In this document: positions 56,022 to 64,000 of the stretch, one piece after another
How positions within the stretch are numbered: position 1 is the first letter of the stretch
Layout of the letters: each line of letters starts with the position of its first letter
From: Rhizobium sp. SG_E_25_P2
GTDB taxonomy: Bacteria > Pseudomonadota > Alphaproteobacteria > Rhizobiales > Rhizobiaceae
Direction: 5' to 3'
Length of the DNA: 64,000 nucleotides
Assembly: GCF_029892285.1 (NCBI RefSeq)
Contig: NZ_JARXVM010000002.1
Span: 186,001 to 250,000, forward strand
The notes under the pieces: model-generated
The model's input: only the letters and a program-made list of their open reading frames with translations
Database searches by the model: none
Told to the model about the DNA's origin: nothing
Program-made: the position numbers and the translations under genes

Positions 56022-56393
56022 TCAGCGCGTTGCGAGGAAGTCGATGATGGCCTTGCGCTCGTCGGGCTTGGCGAAGCGCTGGGTCATCCGCGTTCCCTTC
56101 ACCAATCCGCCCGGATTGGTGAGGAACGTGTCGAGTTTGGCGGCATCCCAGGTGATGCCCGAGCCCTGCATGGCGGTGGAGTAGCGGAAGCCTTCCACGC
56201 TGCCTGCGGCTCTGCCGATGACGCCTTGCAGATGCGGTCCGACGCCGTTGCGCGTGCTGGCGATCTGGTGACAGGCGCCGCAGCGCTGCTGGAACAGCTT
56301 CTGCCCGCCGGCCGCGTCCTGCGCATGAGCCTGGAGCGCCGGCAGCACCGTTACGAGCGTCACGAGGGCAAGTTGCTTCATAGCGCGCTTCAT
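56022..56393 (-). CDS. Class I c-type cytochrome
   Basis: A 123-residue periplasmic cytochrome c. The signal peptide ends at about residue 24 (LQAHA). The heme-binding motif is C38-G-A-C41-H42, and Met103 (GTRMTQ) is the likely second axial ligand. Size and pattern fit cytochrome c2/c550. Its start overlaps the stop of the molybdopterin subunit gene (ATGA), so it is probably the electron acceptor for that dehydrogenase. Confidence 0.93.
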   Translation of the reverse strand: MKRAMKQLALVTLVTVLPALQAHAQDAAGGQKLFQQRCGACHQIASTRNGVGPHLQGVIGRAAGSVEGFRYSTAMQGSGITWDAAKLDTFLTNPGGLVKGTRMTQRFAKPDERKAIIDFLATR

Positions 56394-58633
56394 CCTTGTT
56401 TCGCCTCGAAGGCCGTCTTCGACAAAGGCAGGCTGCGCGGTCGCTCGGTTGCCAGGACGGCCACGGCATTGGCGATGGCGGGCGGCACGCCCGGCAGACC
56501 GGGTTCGCCGATGCCGCCGATCGGCGCGCCGCTTTCGATGATGCGGACATGCACCTTCGGCATGCGGTCCGGCGTCAGGATCGGATAACTGTCATAGTTG
56601 CGTGCCTGGGGGAGGCCGTCGACATAGACGACTTCTTCCAGAAGCGCCGAGGAAACGCCGAGCGCCACGGCCGAATTGACCTGATGCTCGATCACCCGCG
56701 GGTTGACCACTGTGCCCGGATCAATGGCGACCCAGACGTCGTGCACCACGACCTGGCCATCCGACAGCGAGACTTCCGCGATTGTCGCGACTTCACTCCC
56801 GAAGGGGGAGGCCATGGCGACGCCGCGGGCGCGGCGCGTGCCGTCTTCCGCCGCGAATGGCCCTCGCTTCCAGCCGCCGGAGAGCTCGGCCACCGCCTGC
56901 AGCAGCGTGTGATGGCGGGGGCTGTTTTTCAGCAGGCCAAGTCGCAATTCATAGGGATCCTTGCCGCCGGCATCCGCCATCTCGTCAAAGAAGGTTTCGG
57001 AGAAGAAGTCGTTCATCGAATGACCGACCGAGCGCCAGAAGCCGATGATCGCGGGATCGTCGACATGGATCTGGGCGATACGCTTGTTGGGGATCGCATA
57101 GACCTTGCCGGCGATGCCCTCGACTGCCGAACTATCGACCTTGTCCGGCTGGCGACCAAACCAGCGACCCGTGGCGCCTTCGCCCACGGCCACCGCCGAG
57201 AACGCCGTCGGGTTGCCGTCCTGGTCGAGCCCCGCGCGGAAGCGAACCGCCGCCATCGGCCTCAGCGTGTCGCGCAGGAACTCTTCCTCACGGCTCCAAA
57301 GAAGCTTGATCGGTCGCCCGACAGCCTTTGAAAGCAGGATGGCTTGCGGATAGGGATTGGCGCTCTGATAGAGAAAGTGCCGGCCAAAGAAGCCACCCAG
57401 CATGGGCGAATGGATGATGACCTTCTCCGGTGCAATACCGGCGACCTTGGCGGCATCGCCCTGGAACATCTCCGGCGCCTGGTTGGGTATCCACAGTTCG
57501 AGCGTGCCGTCCGCGTTCCAGCGCGCGACCGCCGAGGGCGGCTCGAGCTGGCCATGGACGAGATGAGGCGCGTCATAAGTCGCTTCAACAACTTTTGCCG
57601 CCGCCGACAGGGCCGCCGCTGCATCGCCCTCTTCCTCGAAGGTCACGCCGTCGCCGGCCGTTGCTTTCAGCTTGTCCATATGGCCCGCGCTGGAAAAATC
57701 GGCGGGCATCGCATGCGGCGTTCCGGGAGCCGCCTCGTTCCAGGAGACTTGCAAAGCCTCCACGGCCATGCGCGCGCGCCACCAACTGTCAGCGACCACG
57801 GCGACGGCGCCAGGCAGCTTGTGCACCGAGTGCACACCCCTGCGCGACGCCACTTCGGACTCGTTGGCGAGAGCGCCGGGTTCCTGCCCCAGTCTTGGGC
57901 TGTGCTGTACGGCCGCATAGAGCATGCCGTCGACCTTGGTGTCGATCGCATACTGGGCCTTGCCTGTCGACTTCGCCCGGATGTCCAGCCGTTCGACCGG
58001 CTTGCCGATCCAGCGGAAGTTCTTGGGGTCGCGCAGCGTCACCGTTTCAGGAACCGGCAGGCCTGCGGCGGCCTCTGCGATCTCGCCATAGGCGAGGCTG
58101 CGGCCCGACGCGGCATGCAGCACGCGGCCGGGCTCGGTCGAAAGCTCCGCGACCGGCGCGGACAGTTTCTCGGCTGCGGCCTGCAGGAGCATGCCCCGCG
58201 CCGAGGCACCGAGCTTGCGCATGATGTCGTAGCTCGAACGAACCGAAAAACTGCCGCCCGTAAAGCGGAAGCCGCCGATCAGGCCATAGTCCGGGCCGGG
58301 CGGCGCCGCCTCGACGATGAAATTGGCGGGATCGACATCGAGCTCTTCGCCGACAATCTGCGCCATGGCGGTGAATATGCCCTGGCCGCCTTCGATGAAG
58401 GCGCTGCGGAAGAACACCGTGCTGTCGGGCCGAATTTCGATAAAGGCCGGAACGCGCGTTCCAGGGGCTGCGGCGGCGGCCTGGGCCAGCGCCGGGCGGA
58501 CGGCTCCCGGTACGGTGACGCCGAGCACGAGCGCGCCGGCGACCGTGCCGAGAAAGCCGCGTCGCGAGATCTTGAAAGGTTTGTCGTCGCCAGCTGCGTT
58601 GGCGGCCGCATGGATCTGAATCTGGTTCATCAT
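56390..58633 (-). CDS. Molybdopterin-binding subunit of an aldehyde/isoquinoline-type dehydrogenase
   Basis: A 747-residue molybdenum hydroxylase large subunit of the IorB type (xanthine dehydrogenase family). A Tat signal covers about residues 20-50 (SRRGFLGTVAGALVLG), so it is exported folded with its cofactor. Family features include EGGQGIFTAMAQIVGEEL near 85, LEPPSAVARW, GGFFGRHFLYQ and the C-terminal GIGEPGLPGVPPAIANAV with the catalytic Glu region. The ATG at 58633 follows GGGAG. The gene lies between the iron-sulphur subunit and the cytochrome gene; electrons would pass from molybdenum through 2Fe-2S to cytochrome c. The substrate, an aldehyde or N-heterocycle, is unknown. Confidence 0.92.
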   Translation of the reverse strand: MMNQIQIHAAANAAGDDKPFKISRRGFLGTVAGALVLGVTVPGAVRPALAQAAAAAPGTRVPAFIEIRPDSTVFFRSAFIEGGQGIFTAMAQIVGEELDVDPANFIVEAAPPGPDYGLIGGFRFTGGSFSVRSSYDIMRKLGASARGMLLQAAAEKLSAPVAELSTEPGRVLHAASGRSLAYGEIAEAAAGLPVPETVTLRDPKNFRWIGKPVERLDIRAKSTGKAQYAIDTKVDGMLYAAVQHSPRLGQEPGALANESEVASRRGVHSVHKLPGAVAVVADSWWRARMAVEALQVSWNEAAPGTPHAMPADFSSAGHMDKLKATAGDGVTFEEEGDAAAALSAAAKVVEATYDAPHLVHGQLEPPSAVARWNADGTLELWIPNQAPEMFQGDAAKVAGIAPEKVIIHSPMLGGFFGRHFLYQSANPYPQAILLSKAVGRPIKLLWSREEEFLRDTLRPMAAVRFRAGLDQDGNPTAFSAVAVGEGATGRWFGRQPDKVDSSAVEGIAGKVYAIPNKRIAQIHVDDPAIIGFWRSVGHSMNDFFSETFFDEMADAGGKDPYELRLGLLKNSPRHHTLLQAVAELSGGWKRGPFAAEDGTRRARGVAMASPFGSEVATIAEVSLSDGQVVVHDVWVAIDPGTVVNPRVIEHQVNSAVALGVSSALLEEVVYVDGLPQARNYDSYPILTPDRMPKVHVRIIESGAPIGGIGEPGLPGVPPAIANAVAVLATERPRSLPLSKTAFEAKQG

Positions 58634-58644
58634 GATCGCTCCCA

Positions 58645-59091
58645 TCAAGCCTGGGCCGCGTCGCGCACGGCGGCGGCGATGGCGTTATAGGTTCCGCAGC
58701 GACAGAGATTGACCATGGCGGCCGCGATGTCTTCATCGGTCGGCTTAGGGGTCTCTTTCAGCAGCGCAGTTGCGGCCATGATCTGGCCGGACTGACAGTA
58801 GCCGCATTGGGGGACCTGGTGCGCCACCCAGGCCTCGACCACTTTCTGGCCGACGGGATCACTGGTGATGGCCTCGATCGTGGTGATCTGCTGTCCGACC
58901 AAGCTGTCGATCGTCGTGACGCAGGAGCGTGTCGGCTGTCCGTCGACAAGCACCGTGCAGGCGCCGCATTGCGCCAGACCGCAACCATATTTGGAGCCGG
59001 TCATGCCGAGCGTATCGCGCAGCACCCAGAGCAAGGGAGTGTCGGCTTCGACATCCACTTGTTGCGGTGTTCCGTTGATAGTGAGTTCCAT
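58645..59091 (-). CDS. 2Fe-2S subunit of the aldehyde/isoquinoline-type dehydrogenase
   Basis: A 148-residue small subunit of the IorA type. Two iron-sulphur motifs are seen: a plant-ferredoxin-type site YGCGLAQCGACTV with a later Cys in TRSC, and a C-terminal site QCGYCQSGQ with CRCGTY. The ATG at 59091 follows AAGGA; a frame from 59190 lacks a ribosome site. It is the first gene of the operon with the molybdopterin subunit and cytochrome, and it is divergent from a LysR regulator gene that probably controls the operon. Confidence 0.93.
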   Translation of the reverse strand: MELTINGTPQQVDVEADTPLLWVLRDTLGMTGSKYGCGLAQCGACTVLVDGQPTRSCVTTIDSLVGQQITTIEAITSDPVGQKVVEAWVAHQVPQCGYCQSGQIMAATALLKETPKPTDEDIAAAMVNLCRCGTYNAIAAAVRDAAQA

Positions 59092-59244
59092 GGCGGGGTC
59101 CTTCGATCGGTTCGGGATAGGGGCTGGAACAGCGCGGGACCATTCCATGGCATACACTATCAAGCGCTTTTGATATGCATTAGACGGCATGGGTCGCTTA
59201 GATTAATCGACCAAGACCATGAATGGCGAAAAACAGGGGGCGTG

Positions 59245-60135
59245 ATGGCCAGGGAAGACTTCAACGACCTGCTCTGGTTCCTGGCGCTGGCCGAAGATCG
59301 CAGCTTCACGAAGGCGGCGGCCAAGCTCGGCATCACGCAGTCGACTTTAAGCCATACGATCAAGCGTCTTGAAACGCGTATGGGTCTACGCCTTCTCACC
59401 CGGACGACGCGCAGCGTTTCGCTGACCGAGGCCGGAGAGAGGCTTTTCAACGCCTTGCTGCCGCGCATCACCGCCATCCGCGGCGAGCTGGAAGCCCTCT
59501 CTGATCTGCGCGACAAACCGGCCGGGACGGTTCGCATCACCTTGTCCGACCACGCGCTGGAGACGCTGGTCTGGCCGAAGCTGCAGCCGGTTCTCAAGGA
59601 CTACCCGGATATCCGCGTCGAGCTCAGCCGCGACAATGGTCTGCGCAATATCGTCGAAGACGGCTTTGACGCCGGCGTGCGGCTGGGCGAGAGCATTGAA
59701 AAGGACATGATCGCCGTTCGCATCGGCCCCGACTGGCGCATGCTGGCGGTCGCATCGCCAGGCTATCTCGCCGACAAGCCCATGCCGCGACATCCGCAGG
59801 ATCTGGTCGGCCACAACTGCATCAACATGCGCCAGGCGACCGGCGGTGGGCTCTATGCATGGGAGTTTGAGAAGGACGGTCAGGAATTGCGCGTGCGCGT
59901 TTCCGGTCAGCTCACATTCAACACGTCCTATCCCATGGTCGAGGCGGCCGTCAAAGGTCTCGGCGTCGCTTATGTGCCGGAAGATCTGGTCGTCGCAGGG
60001 CTTGCCTCGGGCGAGCTTGTCGTGCTTCTTGAGGATTGGACGCCGCCCTTTCCTGGATACTATCTCTACTATCCGAGCCGTCATCAAAACGCGCCCGCCT
60101 TCCGCGTGATCGTCGACGCCTTGCGGCAGAAATAG
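59245..60135 (+). CDS. LysR family transcriptional regulator
   Basis: A 296-residue LysR-type regulator: helix-turn-helix at about 1-60 (FLALAEDRSFTKAAAKLGI, then QSTLSHTIKRLETRMG) and effector domain at about 90-290 (FDAGVRLGESIEKDMIAVRI). The pattern places it in the CrgA-like group of LysR. It lies divergent from the iron-sulphur subunit gene with 153 bp between the starts. A GGGGGCG stretch precedes the ATG. An in-frame opening from 58807 would cross the divergent gene and is rejected. Confidence 0.9.
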   Translation: MAREDFNDLLWFLALAEDRSFTKAAAKLGITQSTLSHTIKRLETRMGLRLLTRTTRSVSLTEAGERLFNALLPRITAIRGELEALSDLRDKPAGTVRITLSDHALETLVWPKLQPVLKDYPDIRVELSRDNGLRNIVEDGFDAGVRLGESIEKDMIAVRIGPDWRMLAVASPGYLADKPMPRHPQDLVGHNCINMRQATGGGLYAWEFEKDGQELRVRVSGQLTFNTSYPMVEAAVKGLGVAYVPEDLVVAGLASGELVVLLEDWTPPFPGYYLYYPSRHQNAPAFRVIVDALRQK

Positions 60136-60478
60136 CAGTGCGCCGGCCTTACGGACAGGCAACGACCTGAACATGACGAATCGACGCCCCCCGCTTACCA
60201 ATCGACCCGCGCCTGTTAGGCCTGTGTGAAAGCCAGCTGTCTCGCGCCCAGCGAGCAGCGAGAGCCGGGACGCATGATCGCCAATGACGCGAAATGGATT
60301 GCTGCGCGACAGACACGATAAGGGGAAAGGAATTTAGGGAGAATTGGCTGGGGAACCTGGACTATAATCCAAAATATTCTAAGGCGATGAATTCAAATAA
60401 CATATTGCTATTATTGACCTTTCTAGGATATAACTGTTCCGGTTTGGTGTTCCGGAATCGTGTTACGGAAAGGCGAAA
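60136..60478. other. Junction region between chromosome and phage-derived element
   Basis: 343 bp without a convincing gene. From about 60350 the DNA becomes clearly AT-richer than the flanks (for example AAAATATTCTAAGG and AATAACATATTGC), which marks foreign DNA. The left attachment site should lie in here, but only one junction is in the window and I find no repeat that defines it. Confidence 0.55.
60405..60434 (+). promoter_or_regulatory. Likely integrase promoter
   Basis: TTGCTA and TATAAC are separated by 18 bp in AT-rich DNA, 45 bp before the integrase ATG. Confidence 0.45.
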
Positions 60479-62260
60479 ATGGCAAGAATTACCTACCTCG
60501 AAAGACGCGGTGCGGTCTATTATGCGCGCGTTGATATCCCGCTTGAACTTGTCGAGCACTATGGCACCACGACGAAAAAGAAGTCGCTCCGCACCAAAGA
60601 TGAGAACGCCGCCAAGAAAGCCATGTGGCCGGTGGTTGAAGCATGGCGCGCTGAATTCGAGGACGTGCGAGCCCGGCGCCAGATCACCGCCGACGACAAA
60701 GCCGCCGCGACGTGGCAGCACTATGAGGCCGTCCTAGATCGCGACGAAGCTGCGCGCCGGGCGCTGCCCACGGAAGCGCAGATCAACGCCGCCTTGAAGA
60801 CTGCCATTGCCGACGCCGAGAAGGCGGGCCTTGACGCAGCCGACCCGGTCGCCATGCTCGGCGCCAGTCTTGAGGTTCGGGTTCTGAATGCGCAGAAGGA
60901 CTATGAGGCCGAAGCGCGCGCCGTCAAACTCAAGACTTTGCGCCAGCACCTTGCCAGCGGTGAAACCGCGCTGATCGGTGATGAAGTGACCGGCTATGTG
61001 GCAGGTAACAAGCTGCTACCCAACGCCGCCGACACCAAAGACATAGCCCGGCGCATGATTCGGGCCGAAATCGAGGGACTTGAGCGCACCCTTGAACGTG
61101 ATCGCGGCGACTACAGCGGCGCCCCCAAAGACCCCATTGTTAAGCCGATATCGGGCGCCGCTCGCCAAACAGCAGCGCCGGGCGAAAGCATCATGGAAGT
61201 GTTTAAGATCTACGAGCGCGAAAACCCCAACGGAACCAAGCCGGACACGCTGGCACAGGCGCGGCGCGATATCGGAACCTTTGTTGATTATGTCGGTAGC
61301 ACCTGCCCGGTGCATAGGATCGACAAGAAGGCCGTTCGCGAGTGGAAGGCGCTCTTATTGCAATACCCGGTGAAGGCGACCGAAACCAAAGCCTTCGAAG
61401 GCATGAAGATTGCGCAGATCGTCAAGCACAATGAGAAGGTCGGCAAACCGGCCATCGCGAGAAATACGGTCAACCGCTACCTGTCCAGCCTCGGCGCCTT
61501 TTGCGGATGGCTGATGGATCACGGCTATCTTCATGAGAACCCGGTAGCCGACATGTTCATGAAGAAGGACACGGACAAAAAAGTTTACCCGTTCACCGTT
61601 GAACAGATGAACACGTTGTTCAAATCGCCTTTCTTCACTGGCGTCCAAAGTGACGATGCGGTGCGCTTCTGGAACAAGCCAGGTAACGTCAGTATTCGCG
61701 ATCACCGCTATTGGGTGCCGTTGATCATGGCCTTCTCAGGTGCGCGACCGGGAGAAGTTGCGCAGCTTGCCGTTAGCGACGTGCGAGAAGATCGCGGGCA
61801 TTGGATCATGCATATCACCGAAGAAGGTGAAGGTGACAAAAGCACCAAAAACGAAGGTTCAATGCGCGTGGTGCCGCTGCATCCGATGCTGGTGAAACTC
61901 GGCCTGATCGACTACCACGCCAAACAGGTAGAAGCGGGTGAGAAGCGTCTGTTCCCGACAGCAGATCGCAATTCGCGCGGCCAGATGTTTGCCGACTTCA
62001 GCCGTGACTTCGGGCGATACCTGACAAAGCTCGGCTTGAAAGATGGCCGTGGCCTTTCTCTCTATAGCTTCAGGCATAGCGCCACCGACGCCCTACGCCG
62101 CGCCGGATACCTTGATGAACAATTCGGCTTCATCCTTGGGCATACGAAGGCGACCATGACGGGCCGCTACGGCATTCTTCCGCAGGGTATGCTTGAACAG
62201 CGCGTGGAACTGATCAACGCCATCAAATACCCGGACTTGAAAATAGATCACTTATTTTGA
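60479..62260 (+). CDS. Tyrosine recombinase / phage integrase
   Basis: A 593-residue site-specific recombinase. The N-terminal arm-binding region (about 1-60, RGAVYYARVDIPLELVEHYG) is of the DUF6538 type seen in many phage-like integrases. A long middle region (60-240) is followed by a core-binding domain (about 240-360). The catalytic domain has the first Arg in AFSGARPGEVAQL, the HxxR box in SFRHSATDALRRAG, His in LGHTKATM and the Tyr in GRYG. All catalytic residues are in place. It opens a phage-derived element in which the next genes are structural. Confidence 0.92.
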   Translation: MARITYLERRGAVYYARVDIPLELVEHYGTTTKKKSLRTKDENAAKKAMWPVVEAWRAEFEDVRARRQITADDKAAATWQHYEAVLDRDEAARRALPTEAQINAALKTAIADAEKAGLDAADPVAMLGASLEVRVLNAQKDYEAEARAVKLKTLRQHLASGETALIGDEVTGYVAGNKLLPNAADTKDIARRMIRAEIEGLERTLERDRGDYSGAPKDPIVKPISGAARQTAAPGESIMEVFKIYERENPNGTKPDTLAQARRDIGTFVDYVGSTCPVHRIDKKAVREWKALLLQYPVKATETKAFEGMKIAQIVKHNEKVGKPAIARNTVNRYLSSLGAFCGWLMDHGYLHENPVADMFMKKDTDKKVYPFTVEQMNTLFKSPFFTGVQSDDAVRFWNKPGNVSIRDHRYWVPLIMAFSGARPGEVAQLAVSDVREDRGHWIMHITEEGEGDKSTKNEGSMRVVPLHPMLVKLGLIDYHAKQVEAGEKRLFPTADRNSRGQMFADFSRDFGRYLTKLGLKDGRGLSLYSFRHSATDALRRAGYLDEQFGFILGHTKATMTGRYGILPQGMLEQRVELINAIKYPDLKIDHLF

Positions 62261-62327
62261 TGGTTTAAGCTAAAAACATCAATTTCTGTGATTTTTAGGA
62301 TTCACAGACGATTCGACCCGTGTCAGA

Positions 62328-62361
62328 ATATTGCCAAGTCAAAGAAAGGGCTTGGCAATAT
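62328..62361 (+). promoter_or_regulatory. Inverted repeat just before the portal gene
   Basis: A perfect 11-bp repeat (ATATTGCCAAG with its complement) has a 12-base loop and ends 2 bases before the portal ATG. The purine-rich loop (AAAGAAAGGG) would hold the ribosome site. It could be an operator or a translational switch. Confidence 0.5.
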
Positions 62362-62363
62362 CG

Positions 62364-63575
62364 ATGCGAAACGCATTCAAGAACGTGTTGGAAATCTTCA
62401 AAGGTGAACGGTCGATAAAGAAGGCCGTATCTGCCGCCGATCCCGCAGTTCTCAGCTTTTTCGGTCTTTATCCAACCGCCTCGAATATTGAAGTCACGCC
62501 TTCCATTGCTATGCAGGTTCCCGCTGTATTCTGCGCAGTCGGGACTATCTCGGGAAAAGTCGGTGATCTTCCTGCGAAGTTGTTTGATCGCAAGACCCGT
62601 GAAGCCATCAAAGATCATGATGGTTACAAGCTGATCCACGACGAAGCGAACGCCTTCACGTCTGCTTCAGAGCTACGCCAGCAACTGACCCGTGACGCCT
62701 TGCTCACCGGCCATGGCTTTGCTGAAGTGGTCCGCTCTTTCGACGGGCGCCCGTTGGAACTCAACCGGCTGAACCCTCATTCGGTTCAATGTAATGAATA
62801 TGACGACGGCACCCCCTATTACATCGTGTCTTCCAAGAACGGTGGGCAGGTTCGGTTTGACTTCACCGACATCCTGCACATTGCCGCACCGGACGGCTCG
62901 CCCGTCGTCAAAGCGCGCGAAGCCATCGCCCTGACCATCGCCTTCGAACGCCACATTGCCAGCTTGTTCGCCAACGGCGGGCGCCCTTCCGGCGTCATTC
63001 TGTCTCCGAAGGTAATCGATCAGGATGGCAAAAAGAACCTGGCTTCCTCGTGGTTCAGCAGCCACTCGGGAAACCGGGCCGGTGGCACCGCCATTCTTGA
63101 TGAAGGCATGGATTACCGCCCCCTTTCCACCACGCTCGCAGATGCGCAGTTTGCCGAAAACCGCCTTGAGCAGATCCGCGAAATCGCCCGCGCCTTCAAT
63201 ATCCCGCCGACCATGATTTTCGAGCTTTCGCGCGGCACGTGGTCGAACGTCGCGGAACTGAATCAGCAGTTCCTGACCATGACCCTGAAGCCTTGGCTGA
63301 CCCGGTGGGCTTGGGCTTATGCCCGTTGCTTGCTCACCCCTGAAGAGCGCGCCCGGTTCTACGTCGAATTCGTGACCGAAGACATCGTTTCGACCGATGA
63401 AGTCGCCCGGTCAACCGCCTTCAGTAACTACCGCAGCATGGGCGCCATGACCGCGAATGATGTTCGCGCAAAGCTGAATATGCCGCCCATTTCCGGCGGC
63501 GATGACAACGCCAATCCCTACACGACATCAAACAGCGCCGGGCCGGTTACGGCGCCGCAGGAATCCGCACAATGA
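62364..63575 (+). CDS. Phage portal protein, HK97 family
   Basis: A 403-residue portal subunit (usual 380-420), which would form the DNA entry ring of a capsid. Family features are IAMQVPAVFCAVGTISGKVGDLP near residue 40 (PAVFCAVGTIS), the VRSFDGRPLELNRLNP block, FTDILHIAAPD and the clip/wing region QIREIARAFNIPPTMIFELSRGTWSNVAE. The ATG at 62364 is used; a TTG at 62331 is in frame. It lies only 103 bp after the integrase with no terminase between them. Its stop overlaps the next ATG. Confidence 0.9.
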   Translation: MRNAFKNVLEIFKGERSIKKAVSAADPAVLSFFGLYPTASNIEVTPSIAMQVPAVFCAVGTISGKVGDLPAKLFDRKTREAIKDHDGYKLIHDEANAFTSASELRQQLTRDALLTGHGFAEVVRSFDGRPLELNRLNPHSVQCNEYDDGTPYYIVSSKNGGQVRFDFTDILHIAAPDGSPVVKAREAIALTIAFERHIASLFANGGRPSGVILSPKVIDQDGKKNLASSWFSSHSGNRAGGTAILDEGMDYRPLSTTLADAQFAENRLEQIREIARAFNIPPTMIFELSRGTWSNVAELNQQFLTMTLKPWLTRWAWAYARCLLTPEERARFYVEFVTEDIVSTDEVARSTAFSNYRSMGAMTANDVRAKLNMPPISGGDDNANPYTTSNSAGPVTAPQESAQ

Positions 63576-64000
63576 CAGACCCGACCAAACACCGCGCCTA
63601 TTTTGGCGATGGCGAACACGACTTCGCTCTTTCGTTCGAAATTGTGGACGAGCTTCAGCGCAAGACCGGCGTTGGCGTCGGTGAGCTTTACCAGCGGATC
63701 ACCGCCAGACTCTTTTACATCTCCGATATTGTCGAGGTGATCCGATGCGGCCTGATCGGTGGCGGCACCGCCCCTATTCGAGCGCAGCAGCTTGTAGACG
63801 CCTACGCGAAGAACCGCCCGTTCGCTGAAACCCTTCCACTCGCCCTCGATATCCTTGATGCACGGTGGGCAGGCATCCCCGAACACGTCGAACCCGCAAT
63901 CTGGGTGAACGAAGCCGATGCTGGCGTCGTCCATCGCGGCGAATTTGTTGTGTCGAAAGAGGCGAGCAACGCCATCAATGACGCCCTTGAACAGGTGGCA
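63572..64000 (+). CDS. GTA-gp10/TAC-like tail protein with tape-measure-like 3' part, cut by window edge
   Basis: 143 residues are visible and no stop codon is reached. Residues 1-100 (YFGDGEHDFALSFEIVDELQ, GVGELYQRIT, IVEVIRCGLIGGGT) fit the tail-assembly-chaperone-like TAC_11/GTA gp10 family. From about residue 105 the sequence AIWVNEADAGVVHRGEFVVS resembles the near-terminal part of phage tape-measure proteins (VHxGEFVVxKxA). Such a joint is not usual for a TAC gene. The ATG overlaps the portal stop (ATGA). Family calls are from pattern only and the gene continues beyond the window. Confidence 0.65.
   Translation, partial: MTDPTKHRAYFGDGEHDFALSFEIVDELQRKTGVGVGELYQRITARLFYISDIVEVIRCGLIGGGTAPIRAQQLVDAYAKNRPFAETLPLALDILDARWAGIPEHVEPAIWVNEADAGVVHRGEFVVSKEASNAINDALEQVA

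Noticed and set aside
62285-62308. Terminator after the integrase gene
   Set aside because: TCTGTGA and TCACAGA could pair in a 7-bp stem, but the T-run lies inside the loop and none follows, so termination is not supported.
60479-64000. Complete prophage or functional gene transfer agent
   Set aside because: Only integrase, portal and one partial tail-type gene are visible; no terminase or capsid gene is in the window, so completeness cannot be claimed.

Overview
The window looks like chromosomal DNA of an alphaproteobacterium of the order Hyphomicrobiales (Rhizobiales). The evidence is the high G+C content and codon use, an Omp10-type outer membrane lipoprotein of the Brucella kind, a PdhS-like multi-PAS histidine kinase, a phasin, homospermidine synthase, RIME-like palindromic repeats, and a tRNA-His without an encoded G-1 and with A73, as is typical of this group. 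I cannot name the genus from sequence alone.

Layout. 1-17.2 kb is mostly housekeeping: hemH (cut by the window edge), a secreted 5'-nucleotidase with a LysM tail, omp10, homospermidine synthase, a heme-dependent N-demethylase-like protein (DUF3445), a YciI-like protein, trhO, an aromatic aminotransferase, an orphan two-domain FbpB-type permease, the PdhS-like kinase, a phasin, tRNA-His, a GlxA-type regulator and a CheY-like receiver. 17.2-25.3 kb is one amide-utilisation operon: a signal-peptide-less AmiC-like sensor, an AmiR-like ANTAR antiterminator, a Dpp-type ABC importer and an acetamidase/formamidase. A strong intrinsic terminator lies in the leader ahead of the first gene, which predicts RNA-level antitermination. 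25.5-32.4 kb holds a BMP-family (nucleoside-type) ABC importer, divergent from a LysR regulator that is coupled to a 2-oxoglutarate/Fe(II)-type oxygenase.

33.5-50.5 kb is the most unusual part. After an AraC regulator and two similar IclR-regulator/hydrolase pairs comes one tightly packed + strand run of 12 genes: an SCP2-like protein, an alpha/beta-hydrolase, a lactonase-like metallo-beta-lactamase-fold hydrolase, a complete Rbs-type ABC importer, a microbial-rhodopsin homologue lacking the retinal-binding lysine (Arg212 instead), an SPFH/flotillin protein, a small membrane protein, a sodium:solute symporter and a zinc alcohol dehydrogenase. The lactonase N-terminus and the ABC ATPase C-terminus carry the same short peptide, each tethered by a low-complexity linker. 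My reading is a membrane-associated uptake and degradation system for an unknown ester or lactone-like compound; the substrate is not visible in the sequence.

50.6-60.1 kb is accessory metabolism: a Tat-exported dienelactone-hydrolase-like protein, a cupin, a cyclophilin-like protein, an MFS exporter, a membrane adenylate/guanylate cyclase, and an operon for a molybdenum aldehyde-type dehydrogenase with a c-type cytochrome and a divergent LysR regulator. From about 60.3 kb the base composition changes and a phage-derived element begins: a tyrosine integrase followed directly by an HK97-type portal gene and, in ATGA overlap, a GTA-gp10/TAC-like gene whose 3' part resembles the end of a tape-measure protein and runs off the window.
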